From: Halobacteriovoraceae bacterium
GTDB lineage: Bacteria; Bdellovibrionota; Bacteriovoracia; Bacteriovoracales; Bacteriovoracaceae
NCBI GenBank assembly: GCA_002718735.1
Contig: PBFR01000014.1
Location: forward strand, 1 to 50,165
Length of the DNA stretch: 50,165 nucleotides
Direction of reading: 5' to 3'
Shown here one piece after another: positions 39,706 to 48,810 of the stretch (the first letter of the stretch is position 1; the number at the start of each line of letters is the position of its first letter). The notes beneath the pieces were generated by a model that ran no database searches, was not told the DNA's origin, and saw only the letters and a list, made by a program, of their open reading frames with translations. The position numbers and the translations under genes were made by a program.

Positions 39706-41250
39706 ATGAGCGATGTTTGGATTGTTGATTTTGGTTCTCAGTACACCCAGTTAATTACTAGAAAAGCTAGAGAGCTAGGTTATTCTAGTGTCATTATAAC
39801 TGTTGATGATGCATTTGAAAAAATTGATAAAGGGGAAACACCTCTTGCATTTATTCTTTCTGGAGGACCTCATTCTGTCTTTGAAGACAAGACTGATTAT
39901 ACTAAAATTTTTAAGGCAGGAAGACCACTTCTTGGTATTTGTTATGGGATGCAGCTTATAGGGCAGTATCACAATGGTGTGGTTGAAAAGGGCGAAGTTG
40001 GAGAGTATGGTCACTCAACAGTACTTTCGGAAAACAATTTTTCTTTTCCTGGTATGCCGAAATCATTTAATGTCTGGATGAGCCACTCTGATCATCTATC
40101 TAAGGCACCTGAAGGTTTTGAAATAATTCTAAAAAGTAATAACGGTCTTATTGCTGGCATTGAGAATAAAGATCAAAAGATCATGGCCTTGCAATTTCAT
40201 CCAGAAGTTAATCACACAGAGTTTGGAAAGGAAGTTTTAAAGCATTTCTTTCATGACATTGCCAATGTTCAGCCAAACTGGTCGAACAAGGTCATGCTAG
40301 AAACTTGTCTAGAAGAAGTAAGAGAAGTTAAAGGATCAAAAGTTCTATGTGCTTTCTCCGGCGGTGTTGATTCGCTTGTTGCTGCGACTATTGCTCAAAA
40401 AGAGCTTGGTGATGACCTGTATTGCTTTTTTGTCGATAACGGGCTTTTAAGACCACAAGATCACAATCACATTATAACGCTTCAAAAAGAAACAGGGTTA
40501 AACATAGAAATTGTGGACGCCAGTGAGGCCTTTCTCAGTAAACTTAAAGGCGTGGATGATCCAGAGAAAAAACGAAAAATTATAGGAAACACTTTTATTG
40601 AGGTTTTCGAAGACAAGGTTAAGAGTTTTGAGAAAGACAAGGGAATTAACTTTGAATATCTTCTTCAGGGAACACTTTATCCAGATGTTATTGAGTCTAT
40701 AAGCCCTCATAAAAAAGGTGGAAAGTCTGTAACCATTAAATCCCACCATAATGTTGGGGGTCTTCCTGAGAGAATGAACCTGAAACTACTGGAGCCTCTA
40801 AAGTTCTTATTTAAAGATGAAGTTAGACAATTGGGTGAAGCAGTTAGTTTAAAACATGACTGGGTTTATCGTCATCCTTTTCCTGGCCCTGGCATTGGGG
40901 TTAGAGTTCTCGGTGAACTTCTTCCTGAATCAATTAAAAAAGTTCAAGGAAGTGATCAAATCTTGTTTGAGGAACTCAAAGAGCAGAATTTATACGAGGC
41001 CTGCTGGCAGGCCTTCACTGTTCTATTGCCAGTGAAAACTGTTGGTGTAAAGGGAGACTCTCGTGCCTATGAAGAGGTCATCTGTGTGCGAATAGTTAAT
41101 TCCACCGACGGAATGACCGCCACATGGACTGATCTGCCACACAGTTTTCTTAGCAAAGTAAGTAATAGAATTACCAATGAGGTAAAAGGCGTTACTAGAG
41201 TGGTTTATGACATCACCTCTAAACCTCCTGGTACGATAGAGTGGGAGTGA
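39706..41250 (+). CDS. guaA: GMP synthase (glutamine-hydrolysing)
   Basis: The 514-residue enzyme has the class I amidotransferase domain (LLGICYGMQLIGQ with the catalytic Cys; ALQFHPEVNHT with His and Glu), the ATP pyrophosphatase motif FSGGVDSLVAA, and the GMP synthase C-terminal dimerisation domain (HPFPGPGIGVRVLGE, ending PPGTIEWE). It converts XMP to GMP using glutamine. It is coupled to guaB. Its final TGA overlaps the GTG of a decayed gene. Confidence 0.98.
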   Translation: MSDVWIVDFGSQYTQLITRKARELGYSSVIITVDDAFEKIDKGETPLAFILSGGPHSVFEDKTDYTKIFKAGRPLLGICYGMQLIGQYHNGVVEKGEVGEYGHSTVLSENNFSFPGMPKSFNVWMSHSDHLSKAPEGFEIILKSNNGLIAGIENKDQKIMALQFHPEVNHTEFGKEVLKHFFHDIANVQPNWSNKVMLETCLEEVREVKGSKVLCAFSGGVDSLVAATIAQKELGDDLYCFFVDNGLLRPQDHNHIITLQKETGLNIEIVDASEAFLSKLKGVDDPEKKRKIIGNTFIEVFEDKVKSFEKDKGINFEYLLQGTLYPDVIESISPHKKGGKSVTIKSHHNVGGLPERMNLKLLEPLKFLFKDEVRQLGEAVSLKHDWVYRHPFPGPGIGVRVLGELLPESIKKVQGSDQILFEELKEQNLYEACWQAFTVLLPVKTVGVKGDSRAYEEVICVRIVNSTDGMTATWTDLPHSFLSKVSNRITNEVKGVTRVVYDITSKPPGTIEWE

Positions 41251-41566
41251 AAACTCTTTTTATTTAGTTTGTTTTTTCGTTTTGTTTATCATTTTTACCA
41301 ACAGGTTCCGCTTTCGCGAATTCCCCCTGTCAAAAGGTTAAAAAGAGTTTTAAGGACGAAAGCGGCTTTGAAGTTTATGTTTTGGAGTACTTCCCGAAGT
41401 CGTTCCCACTGATTTTCAATTAAAATTGTTGGATCACTGGCGGCCCTAGTACGTTTTAAAGCTTTCTTGGGGACATAAAGCCTCAGTGGTTTTGACGTGG
41501 CCTTTCTACTCCGACGATATTGTGGAGTTCTTTAAGAAGCCTTCCAAATCGCTTACAGAGTGGTGA
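41247..41566 (+). pseudogene. decayed gene for a small secreted protein
   Basis: This otherwise empty 517-base gap holds a broken reading frame. GTG at 41247, overlapping the guaA stop, begins KTLFI, then a TAG, then a signal-peptide-like run FVFSFCLSFLPTGSAFA and a mature part NSPCQKVKKSFKDESGFEVY. Near LEYFPKSF the sense moves to another frame (PEVVPTDFQLKLLDHWRP), meets a second TAG, then continues YVLKLSWGHKASVVLTWPFY, DDIVEFFKKPSKSLTEW to a TGA. Two in-frame stops and one frameshift within about 105 codons, with protein-like sequence on each side, indicate a recently inactivated gene. The family is unknown. The remaining part of the gap, 41567-41706, shows nothing but AT-rich DNA. Confidence 0.55.
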
Positions 41567-41706
41567 CTTCCACAAATTTTTGGCAAAATTGCTTGATTTG
41601 ATCCATATCAATAATTTTTAATCAAATTTTATTTAAAAAAGGAATGCCAGGCCAAGTGGCTGAATTTCTTCAAAAAATCCTTACAGTTTAAGTCGATTTT
41701 AAAAAG

Positions 41707-41737
41707 TTGTTTTCCCAAATCTCTCTACCCCTATAAT
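41707..41737 (+). promoter_or_regulatory. promoter of the small gene at 41768
   Basis: TTGTTT (41707-41712) and a perfect TATAAT (41732-41737) are spaced by 19 bases. The start near 41744 leaves a leader of about 24 bases containing AGGGGGG before the ATG. Confidence 0.5.
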
Positions 41738-41767
41738 TTCAATTACGAAGATTTCGAAGGGGGGCCA

Positions 41768-42016
41768 ATGGCAAATAAAGAAGTATTCCTGGAAAGTTTA
41801 AGATCACAGTACAGGAGTGACATTGAAATGATCATTAAAGAGTGTCAGCATTTTGGAAGAACGTGGCTTGATATTGAGGCCCTCAACAGCAAGCTTGGTC
41901 AACTTCACGACTTTGCCAGTATGGCCGGTCTCTCTGAAGATGAGTGGCTGGAACTAATTTATGAACTATCTCCAGAAGTTTATGAAAACCTAGATTTTGG
42001 GGTTATCGCAGCTTAA
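41768..42016 (+). CDS. small helical hypothetical protein
   Basis: The 82-residue acidic protein is predicted to be helical throughout, with a regular hydrophobic pattern (SDIEMIIKECQHFGRTWLDI, DEWLELIYELSPEVYENL). It has a strong G-rich ribosome binding site, its own promoter and a near-perfect terminator, so it is expressed as a single-gene unit, probably at a good level. No family is recognised; size and charge suggest a small regulator or adaptor, but this is not shown. Confidence 0.7.
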   Translation: MANKEVFLESLRSQYRSDIEMIIKECQHFGRTWLDIEALNSKLGQLHDFASMAGLSEDEWLELIYELSPEVYENLDFGVIAA

Positions 42017-42029
42017 ATAACTTATCTAG

Positions 42030-42062
42030 AAGGCCTTGGGAATCCAAGGCCTTTTTATTTTT
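42030..42062 (+). terminator. rho-independent terminator
   Basis: AAGGCCTTGG (42030-42039) pairs perfectly with CCAAGGCCTT (42044-42053) around a GAAT loop, followed by TTTATTTTT. It isolates the small gene from dnaE. Confidence 0.93.
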
Positions 42063-42184
42063 CCAAAATTCTTTTTTCAGGCCTGCCAGTCGGGATTTCC
42101 ACGTGTTGACGCATGTTGTAATTTTTTACAATATTAGACAAAAATGGGATAATGCCTTCACACACAGTTAGCGAGGCAATTCCA

Positions 42185-45100
42185 ATGAAAAATCCTTTTA
42201 TGCACGCCGAGAGGCCAATTAAGGAAACCCATCCAGATAGTTTTGTTCATCTTCATTTGCACACTCAATACTCTCTTCTTGATGGAGCGTTGAGACTGGA
42301 TGATTTGTTTGAAAAAGCAAAAGAATATAATATGCCTGCCATTGCGTGTACTGATCACGGCAACATGTTTGGCGCGATTGATTTTTATACAAAAGCAATT
42401 AAAGCAGGGATTAAACCAATCCTTGGGTCCGAAGTTTATTTCACTCCTGGCTCGAGGTTTGATAGAAGGCCGCCTAAGAAAAATAGAACGCTTGACTCTC
42501 AAGATGAAGAGGAAGGGAAGTATCAGATTCACCACTTGGTTCTTCTGTGCAAGAACGAAGTAGGCTATAAAAATCTTTGCCAACTTCTTTCCAAAGCATA
42601 CTTGGAAGGAATGTACTACAAGCCAAGAGTGGACATTGAGTTGTTGCGCGAATATGGTGAAGGTCTGATCGCAACTACCGCTTGTCTTAAAGGGGAAGTA
42701 GCCTTTAACTTTTTCACTGGCCAGGACGAGAGAGCAGGGCAGGCCATTCAAAAACTCAAAGATGTTTTTCAAGATGACTTTTACTTGGAGATCCAAAGAC
42801 ATGGACTAGAGGAAGAGCAAGTCTATGAGAAAATTATCGAGTATGGTAAAGCAAATGATATAAAGCTTGTCGCAACCAATGACTGTCACTACTTAACTAG
42901 AGAAGATGCCGCTGCCCAGGAAGTTCTTTTATGTATTCAGACACAGAAGACTTTTATGGACGAAAAGCGGATGAAGCTTACTGCAGATGAGTTTTATTTT
43001 AAGTCTGCAGATGAAATGCGTGAGCGCTTTTCAGATTTACCTGAATCTTGTGACCACACACTGGAGATTGCTGATAAGTGTAATTTGGAAATCACTTGGC
43101 ACGACGACGATGGAAAACAAATCTATCACCTGCCTGACTTTAAACAGTTTATTACTACAGGGGAAACTGAGGAGGACTTCTTTAAGAGGATGGCCCAAGA
43201 GGGTCTTGAGGAACGATTTAAAGGTCCCCATTTTACGAAACTAGTTAAACAAGACAACTGGGAAGAGGAACTCAAGCCTCAGTATTATGAAAGACTTCAG
43301 GTTGAGATCGACACGATTTTAACTATGGGGTTTCCAGGTTACTTCCTTATTGTATCCGACTTCATAAAGTGGGCAAAAGACAATGATATACCTGTCGGCC
43401 CGGGAAGGGGTTCCGGTGCCGGCTCATTAGTTGCTTACGCAATGAAGATTACCAATATTAACCCGCTTCCATACAACCTTCTATTTGAGAGATTTATCAA
43501 TCTTGAGCGTATTACAATGCCCGACTTTGACGTCGACTTTTGCCAAGATAGAAGACCTGATGTTTTAGACTACGTTACAAAAAAGTATGGCGAGGACAAA
43601 GTTGGTCAGATCATCACATTCGGTAAGCTTCAGGCCAAGGCCGTAATTAGGGACGTTTCTCGAGTGTTTGGTCTTCCTTACGCCGAAACCGACGCCTTAG
43701 CAAAGCTCATACCCGATGAGCTTGGAATCACACTTCATAAAGCTATTGATATGGAACCAAAGCTTGCAGAGCTTGAGGAACGTGATCCAAAAATTAGAAG
43801 AATCCTTCATATCTCAAAAAGACTGGAGGGTCTTCTAAGACATGCTTCTGTTCACGCATGTGGTGTTATTATCACAAACGATCCACTCGTTAACTACTGT
43901 CCTCTTTATAAAGGCAGAGAGGGGGAGCAGGTCGTTCAGTTTGATAAAGACTTCTCCGAGCTCATAGGACTTGTAAAGTTTGACTTCCTTGGACTAAAGA
44001 CTCTTACCGTTATTAAAAACGCATCCAACTTCATTCAAAGGGATCATGATCCTGACTTTGATATTGAATCGATTGATATGGAAGACCAGGCCGTATATGA
44101 CTACGTGTCTGAAGGAAAAACCACTGGGGTTTTTCAACTAGAGTCCTCTGGGATGAAAGATCTCTGCTCCAGGCTTCAGCCAGGAACGATAGATGACATA
44201 ACCGCGATTAACGCTCTTTATCGTCCAGGTCCAATGGGCCTTGGGATGCATGATGAATTTATTGAAAGAAAGTTTGGTAGAAAAGAAGTTGATTACTTCT
44301 TTGATGACCTAGAGCCAGTTCTTCAAGATACCTATGGGATTATCGTTTACCAAGAGCAGGTTATGAACATTGCTCGAATCGTTGGTGGATACTCTTTAGG
44401 CGAAGCAGATATGCTTAGAAGGGCCATGGGGAAAAAGAAGCTCAAAGAAATGGAGAGACATGAAAAGATCTTCTTAAAAGGAGCTGAAGAAAGGGGCTAC
44501 GACCTAAAAAAAGCAAAAGAGATTTACGACTTAATGGCGGAATTTGCAAAATATGGATTTAACAAGTCCCACGCTGTTGCCTACGCCTTTATTGCTTATC
44601 AAACAGCATTTCTAAAAAAATATTATCCTGCTTGTTTCTTTGCTTCATTGCTTGGAACTGAAATGTCTAATACTGACAAGGTTACGGCATATATTAATGA
44701 TGCAAGAGATATTGGGATTGAGATTCTTCCTCCCGATGTAAATGAATCTCTGTATCTCTTTAACGTAATTGAGAACAAGATACGTTTTGGGATGGGAGCT
44801 ATTAAAAACGTTGGAGAAGGTCCTGTTGAAGCAATTATTGCTGAAAGAGAGGCAAATGGGCCTTATGAAAGCTTCATCGACTTTTGTGAAAGAGTTAGCA
44901 TGAAGAGTTGCAATAACAGGGTTCTTGAATCTCTCATTAAAGTAGGAGCCTTTGATGATTGTGAAAAAATGAATCGAAAAACTCTTTTGGAGAACCTTGA
45001 GTTAATCGTAGCTCACGCTAAGAAAAAACAGGAAGAAAAGCTTGCAGGGCAAGTGAACCTATTCGATTTGGCCGGTGGCTTTGAAGAGACCAAAGAAGAA

Positions 45101-45847
45101 ATGCTTAACGTTAACGTTGTGGATGATTTTGATGAGAAAGAAAAACTTGGGTATGAGCAAGAACTTCTTGGTATTTTCGTTTCCGGACACCCTCTGGAAA
45201 AGTATGAAGAGCTTCTAAAAGAGCTTGTCTCAATGCCAGTAAAAGATATTCATGATCTTCCTCAGATGGCCAAGCCTGAATTCGACTTTAGAGACCCTAA
45301 GAGGAATAAGGATCCATCAAAGAGAAATATGACAATTGCAGGTCTAATTGTTGAGAAGAAACAAATCGTGACAAAGAAAGGCGATCGAATGGCATTTGCC
45401 ACTATTGAAGACCTTTCTGGTAAAATTGAGGTCATTTTCTTTCCAAAGGTGTACAACGAGTGTTTTGAATACCTGGAGGGAGACGATCCAATTGTGGTGA
45501 ATGGATATGTACGACTATCGGACGACAGAAGAAGCTTCTATGCAAACTCCGTTAAAAGGATAGAGGATGAGTCGGATGACAAGGTGAAGGCGGTGAGAAT
45601 ATCTGTAGATGTAAGTCAGTTAAATGATTTCTCGATGCCAAAACTTAAACAGGTTCTTTTGAGTTATAGAGGAAGTGTACCTGCCCATTTTATATTTGAA
45701 ACGGCCGAAGGTAAGGCAAAAATGGAATTGGGTAATAACTATCTTGTAAATCCAACGCCACAAATGGCGGCTAAAATTAACGAATTATTGAATAATAATT
45801 CTGTTCAATTTATAGTTGATGGAAGGTTGGAACAGGCAGTTCAATAA
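42185..45847 (+). CDS. dnaE: DNA polymerase III alpha subunit
   Basis: The replicative polymerase is 1220 residues from ATG 42185, chosen for GAGG eight bases upstream; the frame is open from 42152. Domains in order are PHP (FVHLHLHTQYSLLDG near the N-terminus), palm and fingers (PVGPGRGSGAGSLVAYAM; catalytic Asp in TMPDFDVDFCQDRRPDV), the thumb/finger region with ALYRPGPMGLGM, the tandem helix-hairpin-helix (YESFIDFCERVSM), and an OB fold (MTIAGLIVEKKQIVTKKGDR). It is the DnaE1 type, without an exonuclease insertion. It is closely followed by the exported protein gene at 45857. Confidence 0.98.
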   Translation: MKNPFMHAERPIKETHPDSFVHLHLHTQYSLLDGALRLDDLFEKAKEYNMPAIACTDHGNMFGAIDFYTKAIKAGIKPILGSEVYFTPGSRFDRRPPKKNRTLDSQDEEEGKYQIHHLVLLCKNEVGYKNLCQLLSKAYLEGMYYKPRVDIELLREYGEGLIATTACLKGEVAFNFFTGQDERAGQAIQKLKDVFQDDFYLEIQRHGLEEEQVYEKIIEYGKANDIKLVATNDCHYLTREDAAAQEVLLCIQTQKTFMDEKRMKLTADEFYFKSADEMRERFSDLPESCDHTLEIADKCNLEITWHDDDGKQIYHLPDFKQFITTGETEEDFFKRMAQEGLEERFKGPHFTKLVKQDNWEEELKPQYYERLQVEIDTILTMGFPGYFLIVSDFIKWAKDNDIPVGPGRGSGAGSLVAYAMKITNINPLPYNLLFERFINLERITMPDFDVDFCQDRRPDVLDYVTKKYGEDKVGQIITFGKLQAKAVIRDVSRVFGLPYAETDALAKLIPDELGITLHKAIDMEPKLAELEERDPKIRRILHISKRLEGLLRHASVHACGVIITNDPLVNYCPLYKGREGEQVVQFDKDFSELIGLVKFDFLGLKTLTVIKNASNFIQRDHDPDFDIESIDMEDQAVYDYVSEGKTTGVFQLESSGMKDLCSRLQPGTIDDITAINALYRPGPMGLGMHDEFIERKFGRKEVDYFFDDLEPVLQDTYGIIVYQEQVMNIARIVGGYSLGEADMLRRAMGKKKLKEMERHEKIFLKGAEERGYDLKKAKEIYDLMAEFAKYGFNKSHAVAYAFIAYQTAFLKKYYPACFFASLLGTEMSNTDKVTAYINDARDIGIEILPPDVNESLYLFNVIENKIRFGMGAIKNVGEGPVEAIIAEREANGPYESFIDFCERVSMKSCNNRVLESLIKVGAFDDCEKMNRKTLLENLELIVAHAKKKQEEKLAGQVNLFDLAGGFEETKEEMLNVNVVDDFDEKEKLGYEQELLGIFVSGHPLEKYEELLKELVSMPVKDIHDLPQMAKPEFDFRDPKRNKDPSKRNMTIAGLIVEKKQIVTKKGDRMAFATIEDLSGKIEVIFFPKVYNECFEYLEGDDPIVVNGYVRLSDDRRSFYANSVKRIEDESDDKVKAVRISVDVSQLNDFSMPKLKQVLLSYRGSVPAHFIFETAEGKAKMELGNNYLVNPTPQMAAKINELLNNNSVQFIVDGRLEQAVQ

Positions 45848-45856
45848 AGGAATATT

Positions 45857-47179
45857 ATGCTCAGATATCTTGTAGCTCTTTTTATGGTCTCACAAATCTC
45901 TTTGGCGGAAGATGCCGTAACAGGAAAGGGGACCTTTGTCGCCACTAACGACGATTCTTTAAGTTTTGTTAACGAACAGCTTAAACATGAAGGGTTTTCA
46001 GATATCATTGGCAAAGTTCTTGATGAGATGGGATTAAACTCTCAGCTGTTCTGGCAAAAGTACAATGAAGACTTTCAGCAGGCCTTTGATAGGGTAGATA
46101 GTGTCTTGAAACAAAACTACAAGGTTGAAGACAATCCAAGTGCTGGGCAGCTGGAAGACTATAAAAGAGTCTCCAGGCAGAGAAGACTGAAAATGCGCAG
46201 AAGCTTTGGCGGGCTTGACCGCGTGGTTAAGTCCTATTCGATAAAAAAAATCTCAAGATCTGCCCAAAATCCAAAATCAAGATTTATACGACTGCAAGGC
46301 AAGGTTGATAAAAACTTACTTGGAAAAATCTATTACCAATTTGTAAGAGGTAAGAGATCTACGGAGTATGGTACTCTTTATATTCATGTAGACTATAATT
46401 TAAAGAACCTTACCTTTGCAGAACTTGGAGTCGGCAATGATAAAGACTTTACTGAAGTTGTTAATAATCATTGGCTGAAGTGGTTCTCCCAAAACAAGCC
46501 GAAAAATATCGCAAATGTTGAAATATTAAATTCAGATAAACTAAAACGTCTTCAAGAGTATTTTAAGCTTCCATATGAGAAGATGATCTCCTCGATACCT
46601 GAACTTTTTGTAAACTCACTATATCTAAGAATTGAAGTGAACATGGAGAAGGTTAAGAAGGATGCAAAATTTAACCAATATGTGTTTGCCTACGATGGGG
46701 GACTTTTCCTCCAGGACCTTCAAAATGCTCAAATACTGAGCTCTTTTCAGTTCGACAGACAAGTGAAATCCTACCCTCTAGTTGAGCAGGAGAACATCAG
46801 TAGCCTTGTTGCCAACTATGTTTACCGAATGCCTTTTGAACACTTCACTAAGCTTAACGGTGTTATCAAGGCAATTCCACCAATGACTAGTATTCAAAGG
46901 CTTGCCCTTTACGAGTATAATAACATTGGCGATGTATATGAGTTGATGAAGCTTATGGAAAATAAAGGTATCAAATACTCTCTTCGACCTAGGCTTGAGT
47001 CAATAGGAAATGGAAGAGCAGAGCTGGTGGTCTTTTATGATGGAGCTCTAAATCAGCTAAAAAGCATGCTCAAAGACATGCAAGCGGCAAAAACATCGCT
47101 GTCTTTTGACTTTATTGATACAGACACCGTTATTGGTATAAAATTTAACAAGTTGCAGGACGATAAAAAGAAACTCTAG
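45857..47179 (+). CDS. exported hypothetical protein
   Basis: The 440-residue protein has a signal peptide (VSQISLA, residue 17) and no membrane helix after it. The N-terminal third is helical and basic (RQRRLKMRRSFGGLDRVVK). The rest looks strand-rich, with paired repeats of an adhesion-type fold suggested by TEYGTLYIHVDYNLKNLTF and, later, AELVVFYDGALNQLKSML. I recognise no family. It is ten bases after dnaE and nine before a FlgT/CsgG-like lipoprotein gene, so the two exported proteins probably form one unit and may work together at the outer membrane or flagellar base. Confidence 0.65.
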   Translation: MLRYLVALFMVSQISLAEDAVTGKGTFVATNDDSLSFVNEQLKHEGFSDIIGKVLDEMGLNSQLFWQKYNEDFQQAFDRVDSVLKQNYKVEDNPSAGQLEDYKRVSRQRRLKMRRSFGGLDRVVKSYSIKKISRSAQNPKSRFIRLQGKVDKNLLGKIYYQFVRGKRSTEYGTLYIHVDYNLKNLTFAELGVGNDKDFTEVVNNHWLKWFSQNKPKNIANVEILNSDKLKRLQEYFKLPYEKMISSIPELFVNSLYLRIEVNMEKVKKDAKFNQYVFAYDGGLFLQDLQNAQILSSFQFDRQVKSYPLVEQENISSLVANYVYRMPFEHFTKLNGVIKAIPPMTSIQRLALYEYNNIGDVYELMKLMENKGIKYSLRPRLESIGNGRAELVVFYDGALNQLKSMLKDMQAAKTSLSFDFIDTDTVIGIKFNKLQDDKKKL

Positions 47180-47188
47180 GAGTCTGGG

Positions 47189-48142
47189 TTGGGTCCAAAT
47201 GTAAGCTTGTTAAGAGTTAGTGCTCTAGCTATTTCCACAATTTTATTTTTAACTTCGTGTATGAATAAGCCTATCAGGCGTAGAGGCAGCAGCTATGTTC
47301 CTCGCGGGCAGTATGGGCAGGAGAGTCGTCCGGAGTTTTACCCTATAAAAAAGAAGGTTGCACTTCTGCCATTTTTTAATGAGTCACCCTTCGGAAAAGA
47401 GGATCTCGCAATCACTGCAACTGAAGAGTTTCGCAGAGAACTGGGAAGAATGCGAGACTATAACGTGGACCCTCAGGCACAAAGTCTATTTGGAACAAGT
47501 AAAGAAATCTATGCTGGTGGGGGAATGAAGCTTGTTCAACTCACAAGAAAGGCCAAGCTTTCAGGAGTAAATCTTGTTATATATGGCCGTATCACTCACG
47601 CTAAAGTTAGGCAGAAAACAGATGAAATTGGCATGGTTAGAAAGACCAAAAGTTACGCTGAAAGTGTTGTTGAGGTTCGAGTGTTTGATGTGCATGCAAA
47701 TAAAGAAATTTTCTCTGAGAAAATGGATGGCAATATAAATGATAGTGCTCACAAATTCTTTTTAAGTGAAAGAGACGCCACATTAGACTATAGAAGAAAT
47801 TTATTACGTTATTCGGTCCGAGTCGCTGTAAGAAGGTTTTTGCCAAAGATTAACAAACTTGGCGCAAAGCTCGACTGGGTTGGAAGAGTTGCAAAAATTA
47901 TTGGATCTAAGATCTATGTGAATGCTGGTAGAAAGTCTGGAATCACGGTTGGTGATATTCTTAAGGTTATGACAGAGGGTACAGAAATATTTGATCCCGA
48001 GTCTGGGGCCCTAATTGGCGTAAGCAAGGGCGAAGTTAAAGGAACCCTCGAAATTATTGACTTTTTTGGCCCAGATGGAGCCGTTGCTATTCTTCACTCT
48101 GGTGGATCAGTAACTGAAGGTGACTTCGTCCAGCTCTATTAA
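47189..48142 (+). CDS. FlgT/CsgG-like lipoprotein
   Basis: The 317-residue lipoprotein has a lipobox (LFLTSC, Cys24). A CsgG/FlgT middle domain follows (KKVALLPFFNES, LVIYGRITHAKV, VVEVRVFDVHANKEIFS), then a FlgT-like C-terminal domain (GSKIYVNAGRKSGITVGDILKV, DPESGALIG, FVQLY end). FlgT builds the H ring of sheathed or polar sodium-driven flagella, and CsgG forms an outer-membrane secretion pore. The C-terminal domain favours the FlgT side. It starts with TTG at 47189, since AGGAG lies six bases upstream. It is directly after an exported protein gene. Confidence 0.7.
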   Translation: MGPNVSLLRVSALAISTILFLTSCMNKPIRRRGSSYVPRGQYGQESRPEFYPIKKKVALLPFFNESPFGKEDLAITATEEFRRELGRMRDYNVDPQAQSLFGTSKEIYAGGGMKLVQLTRKAKLSGVNLVIYGRITHAKVRQKTDEIGMVRKTKSYAESVVEVRVFDVHANKEIFSEKMDGNINDSAHKFFLSERDATLDYRRNLLRYSVRVAVRRFLPKINKLGAKLDWVGRVAKIIGSKIYVNAGRKSGITVGDILKVMTEGTEIFDPESGALIGVSKGEVKGTLEIIDFFGPDGAVAILHSGGSVTEGDFVQLY

Positions 48143-48239
48143 TATTCTTTTTTGTATGTAAATGCTACACTGTGTCACTTTGAGGTTGTCTCTCCTTCTG
48201 GTTATGGTAAGAAAGTCCAAACCCTTAAAGGAGAATTTT

Positions 48240-48683
48240 ATGAAAAAAATTTCAACGATCGCTAGTGTTGCCCTTCTTTGTGCAAGCCTATCCACACCTG
48301 CTCAGGCCACACAGGAACAACAAGCACTTCTGGCCACTTCTGCATCGACTTACTTGGGTGTAGGATTGGGTGCTATGTACCTTACTACTGTTGGAAGTGC
48401 TGGTGCAGGGAGCTTAATTCTTGCAGCTGTAATGTCTACTATTTATGTAGGGGGGAATTCAGCATACTACCAAGGTCTAGACAATGACTCAGTTGAGGTA
48501 TTGGCAGGAAATGCAAAAGTAGATGACTTGCCTGCTATCTCTATATTTAAAGAAGATTTGACTGCAAATTCTGATACAATCGAGCAGAAAATCTTCGAAG
48601 AAACTGGCGAAGAATTTTCGATTGAAGAGCTAAGTGATGAAGACATCGCAACACTTGCTTTGCATGTATCACAAAAACTATAA
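48240..48683 (+). CDS. small exported protein with Gly/Ala-rich membrane segment
   Basis: From ATG 48240 (AAAGGAG upstream) the 147-residue protein has a signal peptide (STPAQA, about residue 23), a Gly/Ala-rich hydrophobic stretch (LGVGLGAMYLTTVGSAGAG, then LILAAVMSTIYVG) and an acidic helical C-terminus (EETGEEFSIEELSDEDIATL). The middle could be a membrane hairpin. No family is known. It has its own terminator. Confidence 0.6.
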   Translation: MKKISTIASVALLCASLSTPAQATQEQQALLATSASTYLGVGLGAMYLTTVGSAGAGSLILAAVMSTIYVGGNSAYYQGLDNDSVEVLAGNAKVDDLPAISIFKEDLTANSDTIEQKIFEETGEEFSIEELSDEDIATLALHVSQKL

Positions 48684-48710
48684 GAACAAAGTTCTTTCTT
48701 TTAGTATGTC

Positions 48711-48739
48711 AGACCTAGCTTAAGCTGGGTCTTTTTTTT
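48711..48739 (+). terminator. rho-independent terminator
   Basis: AGACCTAGCT and AAGCTGGGTCT pair around a minimal loop, followed by eight T. It ends the gene at 48240. Confidence 0.88.
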
Positions 48740-48810
48740 GGTTGTCACTGCCACCACTTCATAAGCCTTCCTGTTAGCTAATAGAATACTGTATAAAGAT
48801 TCGACAATTA

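Noticed and set aside
42158..42802. A 214-codon - strand frame opposite dnaE
   Set aside because: It lies wholly inside the conserved PHP domain of dnaE and has no signature or start signals of its own. It is a shadow frame, as are the - strand frames inside guaB and prmC.
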